Shown piece after piece: positions 35,060 through 45,794 of a stretch of DNA of 64,000 nt; the stretch's first letter is position 1, and each line of letters starts with the position of its first letter. The translations under genes and the position numbers were made by a program. This stretch comes from Symsagittifera roscoffensis. Its lineage: Eukaryota > Xenacoelomorpha > Acoela > Convolutidae. The stretch is taken from positions 2,470,537-2,534,536 of the forward strand of contig NC_087071.1 of the NCBI RefSeq assembly GCF_963678635.1. Reading direction: 5' to 3'. The notes under the pieces are model-generated. The model did no database searches, had not been told where the DNA came from, and saw nothing but the letters and a program-made list of their open reading frames with translations.

Positions 35060-35640
35060 CGACCCCCCAAGGAGTCAAATCTAATATCACATCCAAATCA
35101 AAACAGAAAAGATGAAAAATCCTACATACCAGTATAAGGATACAAAAATAATGGAAAAACTGGAGGAAAAATCCTACCAGAAAATTTTGATAGTACACGA
35201 CTACAAGTATTATTTTTAATGAATAACACATTCTTTGGCAAAATCCATTATGGCATTCATCTTGATATGAACCTTTCATCTTGGTCACTTTTTTTCGCCC
35301 AAGATTAAAACCTTCTGTGAGTTTATACACGCACTAAAATAGTCGCACCACTGTATGTATTCGAAGACAAAAGATTCTACTGAGGAAAGCCAATAATTTA
35401 CAAAAAAAGTACTTTTTAAAGACTTACCGTTACCACAAACATATTTTTGGGATACCGCAGTCCTGTCCTGATTAAAATTCCTGATCAAACCTAATTCAAA
35501 CGAAAATAATTTTTATGTTTTCACTAGTTGCCCTACTTTGGTGCCACATATATAGAAGTTTTCACCTCAAAGCGTTCGCGCAATATCTCGTAACCGTAAT
35601 ATAATTTTACAATCAATAGACAAATACTCTAGCGGACTTT
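35060..35640 (+). repeat. G-poor element, copy B3
   Basis: This is the third copy of the 2,325-2,960 segment. It carries the N-G-x-T-G-G fragment at 35,090-35,272 (one stop) and the S-H-H-C-M-Y fragment at about 35,300-35,471 (stops). It runs straight into the non-coding block as copy A does, so it is the in-order equivalent of copy A. Confidence 0.6.
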
Positions 35641-36890
35641 TTTCGCCGGATTTTTTTTGATTTTTTCCATATCACTTAATGCATTTTTCTTAGACGCTTC
35701 AAAATCTAGCGTCTAAGACGGGTTCCTATTGTTATTTTTGGTAGCTGATTTCGCGTGGAAAACAAACATAAAACACCCGAATAAAATGGTCGAAACAGTC
35801 ATTTTGTCCCTGATACATTCATCAACTCCGGTGATGTCGCTTTTCCTCGTCACTTCTGCTAAAACTATCAGAAGTCAGCGTTGGCGTTTGTCGCGAAAAC
35901 CGTTGCTTAGTTTTCTCAGAATTCTTTAAATGAAATTGGAAGGTCAAATTCATTAATTTTGGCCTAATGCCTTTTTACTTTCTTTTCCGAGTGCGATGCA
36001 TATTATTGAGCAAAGTTTTTTTCGCTGCTTCTTTTATCGCGCCATTAAATCGTTATGTCTCAAGTTTTAAGGAATATTTTTCCACGTCATCAAATTTTTT
36101 CCGTTCAATCACGTTTTTCTTTTTTATTGTTCCCCACTCTAGATCATTCTTGCTATCAGTTGGATACAATCAACATTGCTGTCCGTCGGAGTGTTATACG
36201 TTGTACGTTGTGGATGGTTTTGTTCAATTTGATAACGAAGATGATTGTTTATTCTAGAAGTTTTGTATCGCGATCACAGCTAAAGATGTTGAGTGTATCT
36301 TTCAGAAGTTTTGTTTTGCGATCACAGCTGTTTGAAAATGGTCAATCTCGTTTTCCCAATGTATATTTGGGTCTCTCAGGTGAATCTGCTAAAGAGGATG
36401 GAATCTCCTTACATTTTGTCTGTTAATGTTTGGATGCGCCATGAGAAATATTTCCCTGTAAAAGCTAGTTCTACTTATTCACAATAAATCAAAACTTAAA
36501 AATGGTAAAGTAAAATGTTCGCAAAGTTAAAAGCTTTAAAATTGAAAGGGACCTTCGCTCCGTCTGAGTATCGTTTTTAGGCTGCTTGGTCTTGAGTCTT
36601 ATTGGCCTAAACAATCATATGTTCATCCCCTTGTAACCCCCAACTTTTTGACCTTCAGATCCCCATTCCTAACCCCTCCCCCACCACACCATAACGTATC
36701 CCATTTTAAGACTCACTTATAACCGCTCTCCACCACCAAACACCATTCCAGCCTTCCTCCCTTCCCAACATACACACCCTTCCAAAACCCACATGCATTC
36801 GCTTTCTGGCCCCTCACATTTTATGCTTATCCCTTCCCCCAATTTACGGCCCCCAAAATTTTACCCATCCCCGCATGTAAGTGGGAAGTG

Positions 36891-36898
36891 TATAAATA
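36891..36898 (+). promoter_or_regulatory. TATAAATA box, copy B
   Basis: Conserved partner of 4,265-4,272 with the same flanks (GTGGGAAGTG before, then GGGACTGGAACAAG). Confidence 0.35.
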
Positions 36899-37862
36899 TG
36901 AAATGGGACTGGAACAAGTTCGAATTCCACTTCTTTTAAGGGGTAGAAAATTGATCCAAACAAAATAACGTACCGAGTTGCTTAACAACAGTGACGATAT
37001 GTTGCAAAAGAAACAGTGACAACAAACAGCAATGATTTCGAAAGATATTTTGTTTTTGACTCGTTGGATTGCTGTTTATTGGCACTCGTATTAATTTTAC
37101 GCTGCTATCATTTCCAGGCAGAAGTATCAAGAGCACAAAAGCCAGTTTTTTTTCAATTGATTCAAGGTTCAAGTGATCTTTGTCTAGAAATCTAGCTAAT
37201 TGTAATTAACATTTTTCCGTTTAACCTGCAGTCAAATTTGGTTTAAAAGTTGTGAAAAATCCATTTGAAGTTTTCTTCCTGTAATAAGTTGGATCCTATG
37301 TTAGTAAAATTGTGTCGGTGCAGATTTCTGCAAAAAAATGTCCAAAAATTATATTCATTTTTTTTTCATTCCATTCCAGTTGGTTTTTGTTTATTTGTTT
37401 AACTAACCAGGGTTGGGCTCCAAAATTTGAGACTCTTTCGCCGGTCCTGAGCAGGTATGGCAAAATAAGTGGCGCAGGATCCCGCACGTTTCGGGTGTGA
37501 TTCGCAGAACTTCTGATATAAGTGAGAAAACAAAACAATTTCAAAAAAAGGACCCATAACAACTGCGGGCTCATACTCGTCATCAAGCAGTCAAATAGCA
37601 TAATAGCCAATCAGAATCAAAGAAATTAATATTTAATACAGTGAAGAAATGAATATTCAATATTTGTTTGTTTCGTGTGTTTGCTTTCTCATTTCAATTG
37701 TGAGTGGTTATTATAGTATTTGTCTGCTTACTTTTGAGTATGAAAACGCAGTGATACATATACATAGATACAGGTGCGCATCCGCACGGAGCCGCATTCC
37801 TCGATAGATGGACGGAAAATTCAAAACTTTTTGTTAAGTTGATCAGCAACAAAACATAATTT

Positions 37863-38113
37863 GGTTCAACCGTACAATTCCCCCTCCCCCAACTTGATTT
37901 ACGGGGGACAAAATATGGATTATTCGGCAAAAAAATTTGAGTATACCTTAGATGCATAGAAAATAATTTGATATCCTATTTTGACAACAAATTTAAGTGC
38001 GGATTTGTTCGAAATGCATACATTATACAGAATAAATTTTAAAATTGAATACGTGACTAGGGGGAAATTCTACGGCTGGTCATTTAGGGGGGGGGGATTG
38101 TACGATTGATTCC
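37863..38113. mobile_element. MITE, 251 bp, inverted ends of about 28 bp
   Basis: The left end GGTTCAACCGTACAATTCCC, then a C-run, is mirrored by a G-run, then ATTGTACGATTGATTCC. Relatives are 43,668-43,988 (full) and about 5,235-5,441 (left end lost). It has no coding capacity. The target duplication is unclear. Confidence 0.65.
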
Positions 38114-38985
38114 AATGTTATTAAAAAAGCAGGTTGGTCACAGAACGTTTATTCTAACTATTAACTATCTTGTTTCATTTTATCGGAACTTACCTAACTA
38201 AAATTCCAATATACTCAGAACATTTTCTAAGCGTACCCACATTCAGTTCCAAACGTTAATAATTGATTATATTATGAAACCACTCCTACTAAAATTGAAA
38301 AAAGTTGATCTTAATCACTCAATAAACCTTGAGTATTTATCTCGTATTCTTTGTTTTTCTGCTCTGTGAACTTATCATTTTGAGATATTTTTTCAATCTG
38401 CATTTTAAAATTGTTTCTCGATTTCCCCGCCGAATGATATATTAAAACTACTAAAATTTGAACCTATCAAATTTATCCAAATTATGCGTTCACTTAAATA
38501 TGAAAAACGACTTGGACTAAGTTTTTTTTTGAAATGCATATTCCATAAGTATCAGTCGAATAATATTACAAGCACTGTGCACCCATCAGAGGAAAGACAT
38601 TTCTTAGTAGAGATTTAATTCAAGTAATTTCGGCGGATGTTTCATCAACCGCCATATCTTGAAGCCGAAATTACATCATTTGCTTCAAAAAGACCAAAAA
38701 GTTAACATCCTTCCGCAAATTCAATTTTCGTTTGGGGCGGAGGAGGTTAACTTGGTTCTGAGGTGACGAATCTTAATTATAGAGATCCTGGTAGTCTTGT
38801 TTTTGGCCAGTTGGCCTTGCGGCTTGTGCGCCTACCACTCTGGTTCAAGTCTAGCTAATTGTAATTGAGGAATTCCCGCTAAATCTGCAGCCAAAAATGG
38901 TTGAACAGTTATGAACAATCTACTTGATTAAATTTTCCCCCCATAAACAAATTGAATCCTGCAAAAAAAATTGTAATAAAGTCGG

Positions 38986-39825
38986 TGTTGATTATTGCAA
39001 AAAATTGTTGCAGAGAAATTATTTATTTTCCGGCTCAATTTTCTTCCCCTTCGATCTACTTAACAGTACCCCCTTGGACTCCTCCCCCCCTATTGTACCT
39101 TCTAAAGAATCTCTCCTCCCCCCGTTTCTTGAAAAGAGGGAGAGATCTTTAAGTAGATCCCAGAGTTTTTACAAGTAAAATTTTCGCTCACCTTGTCTGA
39201 TTATTATGAAAATTAACATGCGGATTAATAAGCATTAGCCTAGGCCATGTCCAATGATTAAGCAAGGGCACTCGCGAAATGTCTCTCTCTATTGCAAACC
39301 CCAAACCCCTATGCATGTTGGGGTTTGAGGAAAAAGAGTCATTTTTCCATTCAAATGTGCCAATTTAAAAAAATGAAAAAAGTAATAAAAGAGAATTAAT
39401 TTTCAAATTCAATCCCTGGCTGGGGAGAAATTCTACGGTTGACTCCAATTTAAAAATAACATTGAAAAATTGGTTAATTATTGTAAAAAGTTTGGAAAAA
39501 ATATGAGTAAAAATATCTGCGGGGGGAGTTCAGAATTTGCCTTCCTTCTTGGGCTCAGTGGAAAACCCAGCATTTCGTTGGTGGTTTCATTTGCCAATAC
39601 AGTTATTACCAATACTCACACTTTAGCTTATCAAGTTATAAGTTATATCATTTTCAACTATCAAAGGTAGACAGGTTTGTTGCTGCGATTAAATTATTCG
39701 AAATATTTATTTCGGATTGAAGGTTAGTTTCCTTTCTTTATTATACTAAAACGTTTTAATAAGAGTGGTTTTTTGGATGCGTATATTTATAAGTCCAAAA
39801 ATAAAAAAAGTCTTACTGTCCGTTG
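38986..39825. other. Repeat-relic DNA, no gene
   Basis: 39,540-39,770 matches 44,035-44,090 plus 44,299-44,500 and lacks the MITE inserted there, so it serves as a near-empty site. The C/G-run fragments at 39,055-39,105 and 39,420-39,445 look like remains of the same MITE group as 37,863-38,113. Confidence 0.5.
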
Positions 39826-40226
39826 GCAGGGTAACTTCCCAAATGTCATAAAGATGGAAAATCTTCCCAAATGGCATAAATTTCAAGTCTTCATTGTTAT
39901 TCAAACGCTGTGTAACAAGTTCTACTTCTTCTACTAGGAACGAAAACATATGAACGAGACTTGGAATGAATTGCTGCCAAAGAATTTTACGCAACAAATT
40001 GTCAAAAAGTTGACCACAAGAAGCTTATTAATAACCGCAAGCTTATGCTTCTTGCTTTTGATGAAAAAATCTCTAGCTTTTTCAAGATAAAATGTCAATC
40101 AACAATTGGATTGACAATTTGACTTTTTTCCCACATTTTTCACGAAAAAATTGATCTCGATTTTTTCAATGCAACAGTTGCATGTAATTTATGCCATTTA
40201 GGAATTATGCCATTTGAGACGTAATC
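39826..40226. mobile_element. MITE with ATGCCATTTGGGAA-type ends (copy b)
   Basis: The left end GGTAACTTCCCAAATG, then a second TTCCCAAATGGCATAA, is mirrored at the right by two ATGCCATTT motifs and CGTAATC. The inside has GTTGACCACAAGAAGCTT and TCAAGATAAAATGTCAATCA, as in copies a and (inverted) c. Confidence 0.65.
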
Positions 40227-40426
40227 TTCAGCAGCTTGGGTTTATGATGCTATAACAATAAACAACCAGTCCATAAAATGGATCTTGTTATTTATTTCCC
40301 CCCTATTTCGGTTTTCAGAAGTTCAACTTTGGCGGCCACATTTTCAATAGCTTCCCGGGTTGACCAAAACTTCTTATCATACAATTTCCATCTATTTATT
40401 AATTTATTAATGGGGGGGTTACATAT

Positions 40427-41067
40427 CAGTATTTAGACAACCGCGTATTCAGACTGGTCAGTATTTAGACAAATACTGTTTCAACCAATCAGAATCGAGA
40501 CAAAAAAGAAATTAATAAATAATTATCATTTATTTTGGATTATTTATGTTTTTTCTCGATTCTGATTGGTTCATACAGTCAGGGGCAGATTTACGGGGGG
40601 GGAGGTGGTTTGGGGGTGGTCGGACGCCTTCCCTGAGGAATTCGACCACCTGCCGACCCAAAGGGTCCCCCTTTGAAACTTTTTAAGAAATCCAGTTTTG
40701 GCCGACCAGCCCTAAAATGTTTCTAAAGGCGCCTTCGGCGCCATTATATACTAATTTTGAGGGAGGAGCGCGCGCCAAAAAACGCAATTTTTTTTGTAAA
40801 TATTTTCAAAAATTGCCTGAAAATGGCTTTTTTGGACAGTTTTTTTTTCAAAAATTTGTCTGCAGCGCAGAGAATTTGGCCAAAACAAGGACTAAATCGT
40901 ACTTAGGGAGTGCTCAAAAAATGAATTCTGTCGACCTAAAAAAAGGTCAACAAAAATTTCGATTTTTTAAAAAAACTCCGCTCCCTCGAGAAAATCCTAG
41001 ATCCGCCCCTGCATACAGTATTTGTCTAAATACTGACGAGTATGAATACGCGACTGTCTAAATACTG
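40427..41067. mobile_element. Foldback element, split by a hAT MITE
   Basis: The left arm 40,427-40,503 holds CAGTATTTAGACAA twice, then CCAATCAGAATCGAGA. The right arm mirrors it: TCTCGATTCTGATTGG, then ATTTGTCTAAATACTG and GTCTAAATACTG at 41,067. The hAT element with its TSD interrupts the right arm between these parts. Without it the foldback is about 200 bp. It has no coding capacity. Confidence 0.8.
40580..41011. mobile_element. hAT-type MITE (copy 1), 432 bp, 8-bp TSD
   Basis: The element begins CAGGGGCAGATTTACG and ends ATCCTAGATCCGCCCCTG, the CAGGGGCGG ends typical of hAT transposons. It is flanked on both sides by the same 8 bases, CATACAGT (40,572-40,579 and 41,012-41,019), the hAT target-duplication length. 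The inside has GGCGCC-rich hairpins and G/C runs. The frame 40,717-41,061 is not a gene. Insertion into a palindromic foldback gives an internal date: it is younger than the foldback. Confidence 0.9.
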
Positions 41068-41487
41068 TCTGCACTCCCAAAATTTTGTATAGATAGTTTT
41101 ACTCTCTGTTGGTAAACTTGCAACACTAAAGGGGGGGGGGATTGTAAGGTAGATTATTTGCAGCGAATTTTTGACCAATCAGAATGCATCCAAACTCGAA
41201 TTTACATACAATGATCTAGTGCGAAATTACTGTTTTTAATTACAGGGATGGAGATTATTTAGTGGATACAATAGGGGGGGTTATTAAGAAGATCCAATTT
41301 TTTACGTGGGTATTGTGAGTAATATAAATACGAACGCGTAAAAATGAAAACCAATTAATTGTTGACATTTTTGAAATGCATATTTTATACAGAAATGGTG
41401 GTCAAAAATATGGTGGGTATTCACAAGTACCAAAATAAAAAATCAATCGCGTTAGTACCAAAAATATTCAATTGGCCTAAGTTTATT

Positions 41488-41571
41488 GAGCCGATTACTT
41501 TAAGCTCTTGGTTTAAGGTCGCCGGTGAGCGCGCTATGCGCGCGTCGCCGCTTCGCACCGATAATCGGCTC
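41488..41571 (+). other. GC-rich nested hairpin followed by a T-run
   Basis: The outer arms GAGCCGATTA (41,488) and TAATCGGCTC (41,562) enclose a strong inner stem: 41,523-41,550 pairs as CGGTGAGCGCGC, loop TAT, then its near-complement with one bulge. Seven T follow at 41,572. In DNA this AT-rich the block stands out sharply. It may be the palindromic middle of a MITE or a small structured RNA with a Pol III-type stop. No A or B box was found nearby, so transcription is unsupported. Confidence 0.45.
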
Positions 41572-41979
41572 TTTTTTTCGTATAGAGTCCTACCCTCTGT
41601 TGGCAAGCTCGCAACACGTTGGCGCGACTGCGGCGGTCACTATTCTGCTGTTTAGTTTTCTTCTGTTTGAACAGCAGAAAATAAGTGTAATAATTTGTTG
41701 GCTCAATTCGACCAATCAGAAATCGAACTTGAATAATTTTGGTACAAATGACCGTTGGTACAAATGGGACGTCACCAAAAAAATTACATGCATAGGGGGA
41801 GGGAGATAGTTAACGAGAACTCAAATTTGTTGACTAAAATTTCAACCAATCAGAATTCAAGAAGATGCATTTTGCGACATCTTCGACAAATTTTTTTTAT
41901 TTTGGGATAGGAATTCACCGTTTTTTTTGGCTCTTTTCCTCTTTCCCCACTTTTCAAATTCCCCGCATCCAGTTTCAAG

Positions 41980-42195
41980 CGTTAATAATCGATTATATTA
42001 CAATTTTAGTACCAGTCTCAATAAAATTGAGAAACAATCGATTTTAATCAATTAATAATCGATTATAATATCTTGTTTTTAAAATCAAATTCTAATTAAA
42101 TATAATCCATTATAATCGATTATAGTCGATTATTTATTCGTCTACTTTTCGATACAATTGTAATCGATTATAATTGATTATAATCCATTATTTTT
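41980..42195. repeat. Cluster of ATAATCGATTATAAT-like palindromes
   Basis: AATCGATT or a close variant appears at least five times in about 200 bases (for example GTTAATAATCGATTATAT, TTATAATCGATTATAG, GTAATCGATTATAATTG). A weaker cluster is at 44,745-44,860. This is a degenerate, short-period, self-complementary repeat. Confidence 0.6.
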
Positions 42196-42379
42196 ATTCA
42201 AACTCCATTCGGGGGCTATATTTATGCATTCGTCAAGGACCGAATGAGCGAAAAAACTCGTGGGCGAAGGACCGAAAACAAAATAGCCGAAAGTCAGTTT
42301 TCACAAAGAATCAATTGCAATTCAATTTAAATGAATTAAATGAAGAAATTTTTTCTTCTTTCATAACGAAACCCTTGAA

Positions 42380-43268
42380 GGTACTACTATGATAGAGTGG
42401 TCCCTCGAAAAAGCAACTATGATAGACAGGTCGCGCATGCATTTCACATGTTTTAATTTAAAAAACTAGTTTGTTTATAAATTATTCGTTTCGAAAATCT
42501 GGCAAAATTGATTGAGTCAGAAACCTTTCAGATTAAAAATTGCAATTGACCAAATTTTTATATCAAGGAATCTGCTCGCTTCAGCTTATTTTGCGATTTA
42601 AAAATCATACTTGGATTGGCGTATTTGTCATCTAAGTTCAAATTTTTTACCTTAATATGTTGAGAGGGACCTTAATATGTTGAAAAACACAAAATTTGTT
42701 CGAAAAAATACTGCGAAACAGGGGCGAATCTAGGATTTTCTCGAGGGGGGGGGGGGCGGATTTTCAAAAAAAATGTCGAAATTTTGTCGACCTTATTTTT
42801 TTAGGTCAATTGAATTGATTTTTGAGCTCTCCCTAAGCATGGTTTGCTCCCTTTTTCGGCAACATTTTCTGCGCCGCAGGCGAAAATTTGAAAAAACAAT
42901 CCAAAAAAGGCGTTTTTACGCACTTTTTGGAAAATGTTGACCAAAATTGCGTTTTTTCGGCGCCCCCCCCCCCTCAAAATTAGCTTATATTGGCGCGGAA
43001 GGCGCCTTTAGAAAAATTTTAGGGTCAACCGGCCAAAAATAGTTTTCTTAAAAAGTACCAAAGGGGGGACCCTTTGGGTCGGCAGGTGGTCGAATCCCTG
43101 AGGGGGGGGGGGGGGGGGGGTTGTCTGCCCCCTCCCCCCTAAATCCGCCCCTGCTGCGACATCTTTCTGAATGGCGAAATCATAATTTTTAAACATGTCA
43201 GAGCCCCATGTGTCTTATTGGCAAGGGCTCTGGTTTTTTTCAAGGGACGAATCTTTCGTGGTAGTACC
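42380..43268. mobile_element. DNA transposon remnant with 32-bp inverted ends
   Basis: The left end GGTACTACTATGATAG, then GTCCCTCGAAAAA, is mirrored by TTTTTTCAAGGGAC, then CTTTCGTGGTAGTACC. Removing the hAT MITE inside leaves about 446 bp. Another left end lies reversed at 11,173-11,246. No coding capacity or clear target duplication was found. Confidence 0.6.
42719..43153. mobile_element. hAT-type MITE (copy 2), 435 bp, 8-bp TSD
   Basis: The element begins CAGGGGCGAATCTAGG and ends AAATCCGCCCCTG, flanked by CTGCGAAA (42,711-42,718) and CTGCGACA (43,154-43,161), 7 of 8 bases alike. It is the same family as 40,580-41,011 in opposite orientation. Both share the GGGACCCTTTGGGTCGGCAG block (GGTCCCCC in reverse), the GGCGCC hairpin and the CTCGAG near one end. 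It contains a run of 19 G at 43,102-43,120. Confidence 0.9.
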
Positions 43269-43667
43269 TACTTGAAATATACAATTGTTCCAATTCGGCG
43301 GCCGTCAGTCACAATTTGAAAGTTTTCCATATATCTGCCGTTTTTATATTCGTCCAATATCAATATTAAGCCCCTGGAACTGTTTTTTATCTTTCAAATT
43401 TTCACGCTTTCTTTCCAAATTATAGATAACTGAAATCTGATTGGCTGATTTTCATATTCGCCCATTTGGTCCTTCGCGCATGAGCATAGCCTAAATCAAT
43501 TCAGCACCAATGTTGTGCGCGTAAATGTTCGTTTTTCCGCTATTTTTTGAAGTTGATAGTTTTGTGACAAAGCGTGACATAATTGTTTAAAGTTGGGAAT
43601 CTTGACCCAAGACTGAGCTTCTTTTCGAATCTGTCAATCAATCAAGAATCAGTTTATTAATTTAGTC

Positions 43668-43988
43668 GGATCAACCGTACAGTCCCCCCTCCACCCAATT
43701 TTGATTTATGGGGAAGAATATATGGGTTTTTCATGAAATGACTTCGAGTATACCTTGATTTCTAGAAGAGGTAACAACTCATTTAGAGAAAGTTGATGAA
43801 AATACGCTAGTTCAGGTTATAAACAGCATTCAAATGTAATCTCACATGAAAACTGTGGCAACCGTTTTTATGTGCGCGCTTGTTTGAAATGCATAAAATT
43901 ATACAGAATTAAATTTCAAATTTAATACGTGACTAGGGGGGAAATTCTACGGTTGGTCATTTATGGGGAGAGATTATACGTTTGATCC
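43668..43988. mobile_element. MITE of the 37,863-38,113 family, 321 bp
   Basis: The left end GGATCAACCGTACAGT, then a C-run, is mirrored by GATTATACGTTTGATCC at the right. The inside shares GAAATGCATA, ATTATACAGAAT and GTGACTAGGGG with the 38-kb copy. About 70 bases near 43,775-43,850 are extra. Confidence 0.6.
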
Positions 43989-44091
43989 GTAAAAAATGCA
44001 AACTGATACAGAAAAGGGAGGGGAAGGTCAGATATTGCCATGCCTTGCGTCTCAGGCTCAGGGAAAAACCAGGATTTCGTTGGTGGTTTTA

Positions 44092-44295
44092 TCATTACGA
44101 GGTCAAACTGTGCATTTTGTGAATTGTAAGCAGATTCCGCAACAATGACGCTCCCTTTGATTTTCTCTTTTTCTTTCATTTTCCTTGATCTTTGCGACAA
44201 AATTTCAACATGTTTAAAGACTTGTCTCTGGAATCCACGAACCTACAGACACAAAAATATGCGCCTTTCCAATGCACAGTTTGGCCTCGTAATGA
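44092..44295. mobile_element. Harbinger-like MITE, 204 bp, TTA duplication
   Basis: TCATTACGAGGTCAAACTGT at the left is mirrored by ACAGTTTGGCCTCGTAATGA at the right, with TTA on both outer sides (44,089-44,091 and 44,296-44,298). The relative at 39,540-39,670 has the same flanks, GTGGTTT...GCCAATACAGTTATTACC, with no insertion. A 3-bp TTA/TAA duplication is typical of PIF/Harbinger elements. Assignment by duplication alone is tentative. Confidence 0.8.
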
Positions 44296-44499
44296 TTAGC
44301 CAATACAGTTATTACCAATACTCACGCTTTAGCTTATCAATTATAAGTTGTATCAACTTCAAGTTTTAAAGGTAGACATGTTTGTTGCTGCGTTAATTTA
44401 TTTGAAATATTTTGTTTTTGAAATTGAAAGTCTGTTCGCTTTCTTCATTATACTGAAACGTTTAAATACGAGTGTTTTTGGTTTTTTCCACTCTCCCTC

Positions 44500-45670
44500 T
44501 TGTTTGAAAATCTGTTTAGAAATGCTATTTTACGTAATCATAAAATATTGAAATTTTCTAAGGTGAACACTCGTTCTTCAAGTCTACTATTCCTACCTGA
44601 CATCAAATTGATTTTCACATTGTCTCTTTGTTACAAAAACTGCCATAATTAAGCCATGACAAACATTTTCGGTCTGTTTCCCGTGCTGGATCTTCATGGG
44701 TAATAATAGCTTATATTGGATTTTCAGTGTCAGTCTAGAGATTTCAAAAATAATTGGTTATAATTGGTTGAAATTGGATTAAAAGTTTTTTTTGTCAAAT
44801 CATTAAAATCCATTTCAATCGTTTATAATCAATTATAATAGATTGCGATCAGTTATCTTGGATTTTATTTCATTTTGTTTTTAAATTTTTCTGAAAAATT
44901 CAAATAAAGTGAAGAATATTCAAATCTTAACTGTTGCTTATGGCTTGAAACACGTTACAGAGAAAACGAGATTGCATAGAATTTTTATAATAAGCATTTT
45001 ACCTTTTATGAAAATTGCACGAACTTTATTGTCAGTCAACCCTGGTAAATAAGGCACGGTGATCCAAACAGAGAATTGTGTGTAGATGCGTCAGAAAAAC
45101 CCATTAAAAACGGTTGTAGTCTTCGTCATCTATGCCGGACACGCCTTGAAGGAAGCGGCAGTTTGCTTGGAGCAAATGCACTTACCATCGTTTAATAACT
45201 TTCATTCAATATAGAGAATACTATTGAATAGGCCGTATAAGTTGTTATTTTTGAGACCATTAACATTTGTTTTTCTTTTTGCTTTTCCCGCAATAGTTTT
45301 TTTTGCTTTTCTCCCAAAATCAGATAAAATAAACAATTATCGAAAGGGGTCGAGTCAGTCGAGTGTTTAATCATATCAAAGCCGTGATTCGTGATTCGAA
45401 CGATTTTTCAAAAATTCCGAAAAATTTTTAGTGTCCAAAAACACCAGTTTGAAATGTTAGATTTTTTGTCTATTCAGCGGGTGAGCGAATAAAGTGGGTG
45501 CGCAGGCCTTAAAGCGAGCTGCAAGTTTTGTTCAAGTCCTGCAAACTTAGTTTTAGTGCATTAAAAAAGCTCTGCAACATTTTTCAGCTCCTTTCAAAAA
45601 TTTGAGGATTGGACAATATTTTGATAAAATGTAAGAAAGCAAAGCAATTATATGGGTGCGGCTAATGATT
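44500..45670. other. AT-rich DNA, no gene
   Basis: Contains the weaker AATCAATTATAAT palindrome cluster at 44,745-44,860. The - frame 45,192-45,374 is Lys-rich noise. Nothing else was recognised. Confidence 0.45.
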
Positions 45671-45679
45671 AATCTTCAT

Positions 45680-45716
45680 GTAGCTGAAAATTGCAGTTTT
45701 CGCAATTTTCAGCTAC
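45680..45716. other. Perfect 15-bp hairpin, 7-nt loop
   Basis: GTAGCTGAAAATTGC pairs exactly with GCAATTTTCAGCTAC at 45,702-45,716. A third half-copy, GCAATTTTCAGCTACC, follows directly at about 45,725, so the stem could form with either. Confidence 0.85.
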
Positions 45717-45794
45717 TCTAAGATGCAATTTTCAGCTACCCTTAGACTAAGCTATAAGAGTTGTTCATTTCATTTTATTTTAGTTTAGTTTAAC

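Larger units (their letters stand above)
35560..38985. repeat. Large non-coding repeat block, copy B
   Basis: Collinear with 2,960-6,330, and keeps the C-rich tract (about 36,650-36,860) and the TATAAATA box (36,891-36,898). It carries the complete 37,863-38,113 MITE where copy A has only its right part. Similarity fades after about 38,985. No gene is supported; the pyrimidine-rich + frames 35,967-36,426 are not conserved as proteins. Confidence 0.7.
40285..41815. mobile_element. Split copy of the AGTTAACTACCCCC MITE holding later insertions
   Basis: 40,287-40,355 matches the left part of 6,564-6,817. 41,325-41,420 matches its right part (ATAAATACGA, then TTGACATTTTTGAAATGCAT). A GATAGTTAAC end after a G-run lies at 41,800. 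Between them sit the foldback element at 40,427-41,067 and the hAT MITE inside that. The nesting order is an inference from these matches. Confidence 0.4.

Noticed and set aside
35028-35330. - strand frame similar to one at 33,218-33,418
   Set aside because: It lies opposite the + strand fragments that continue in register on both sides. I take it as their shadow, though strand choice is not proven.
40717-41061. 114-codon frame with basic N-terminus
   Set aside because: It lies inside the hAT MITE and runs through its end and target duplication.
41359-41809. Frames of about 95 codons on + and - strands over the GC-rich hairpin
   Set aside because: Open frames arise from the self-complementary GC-rich core on both strands. 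No protein signature.
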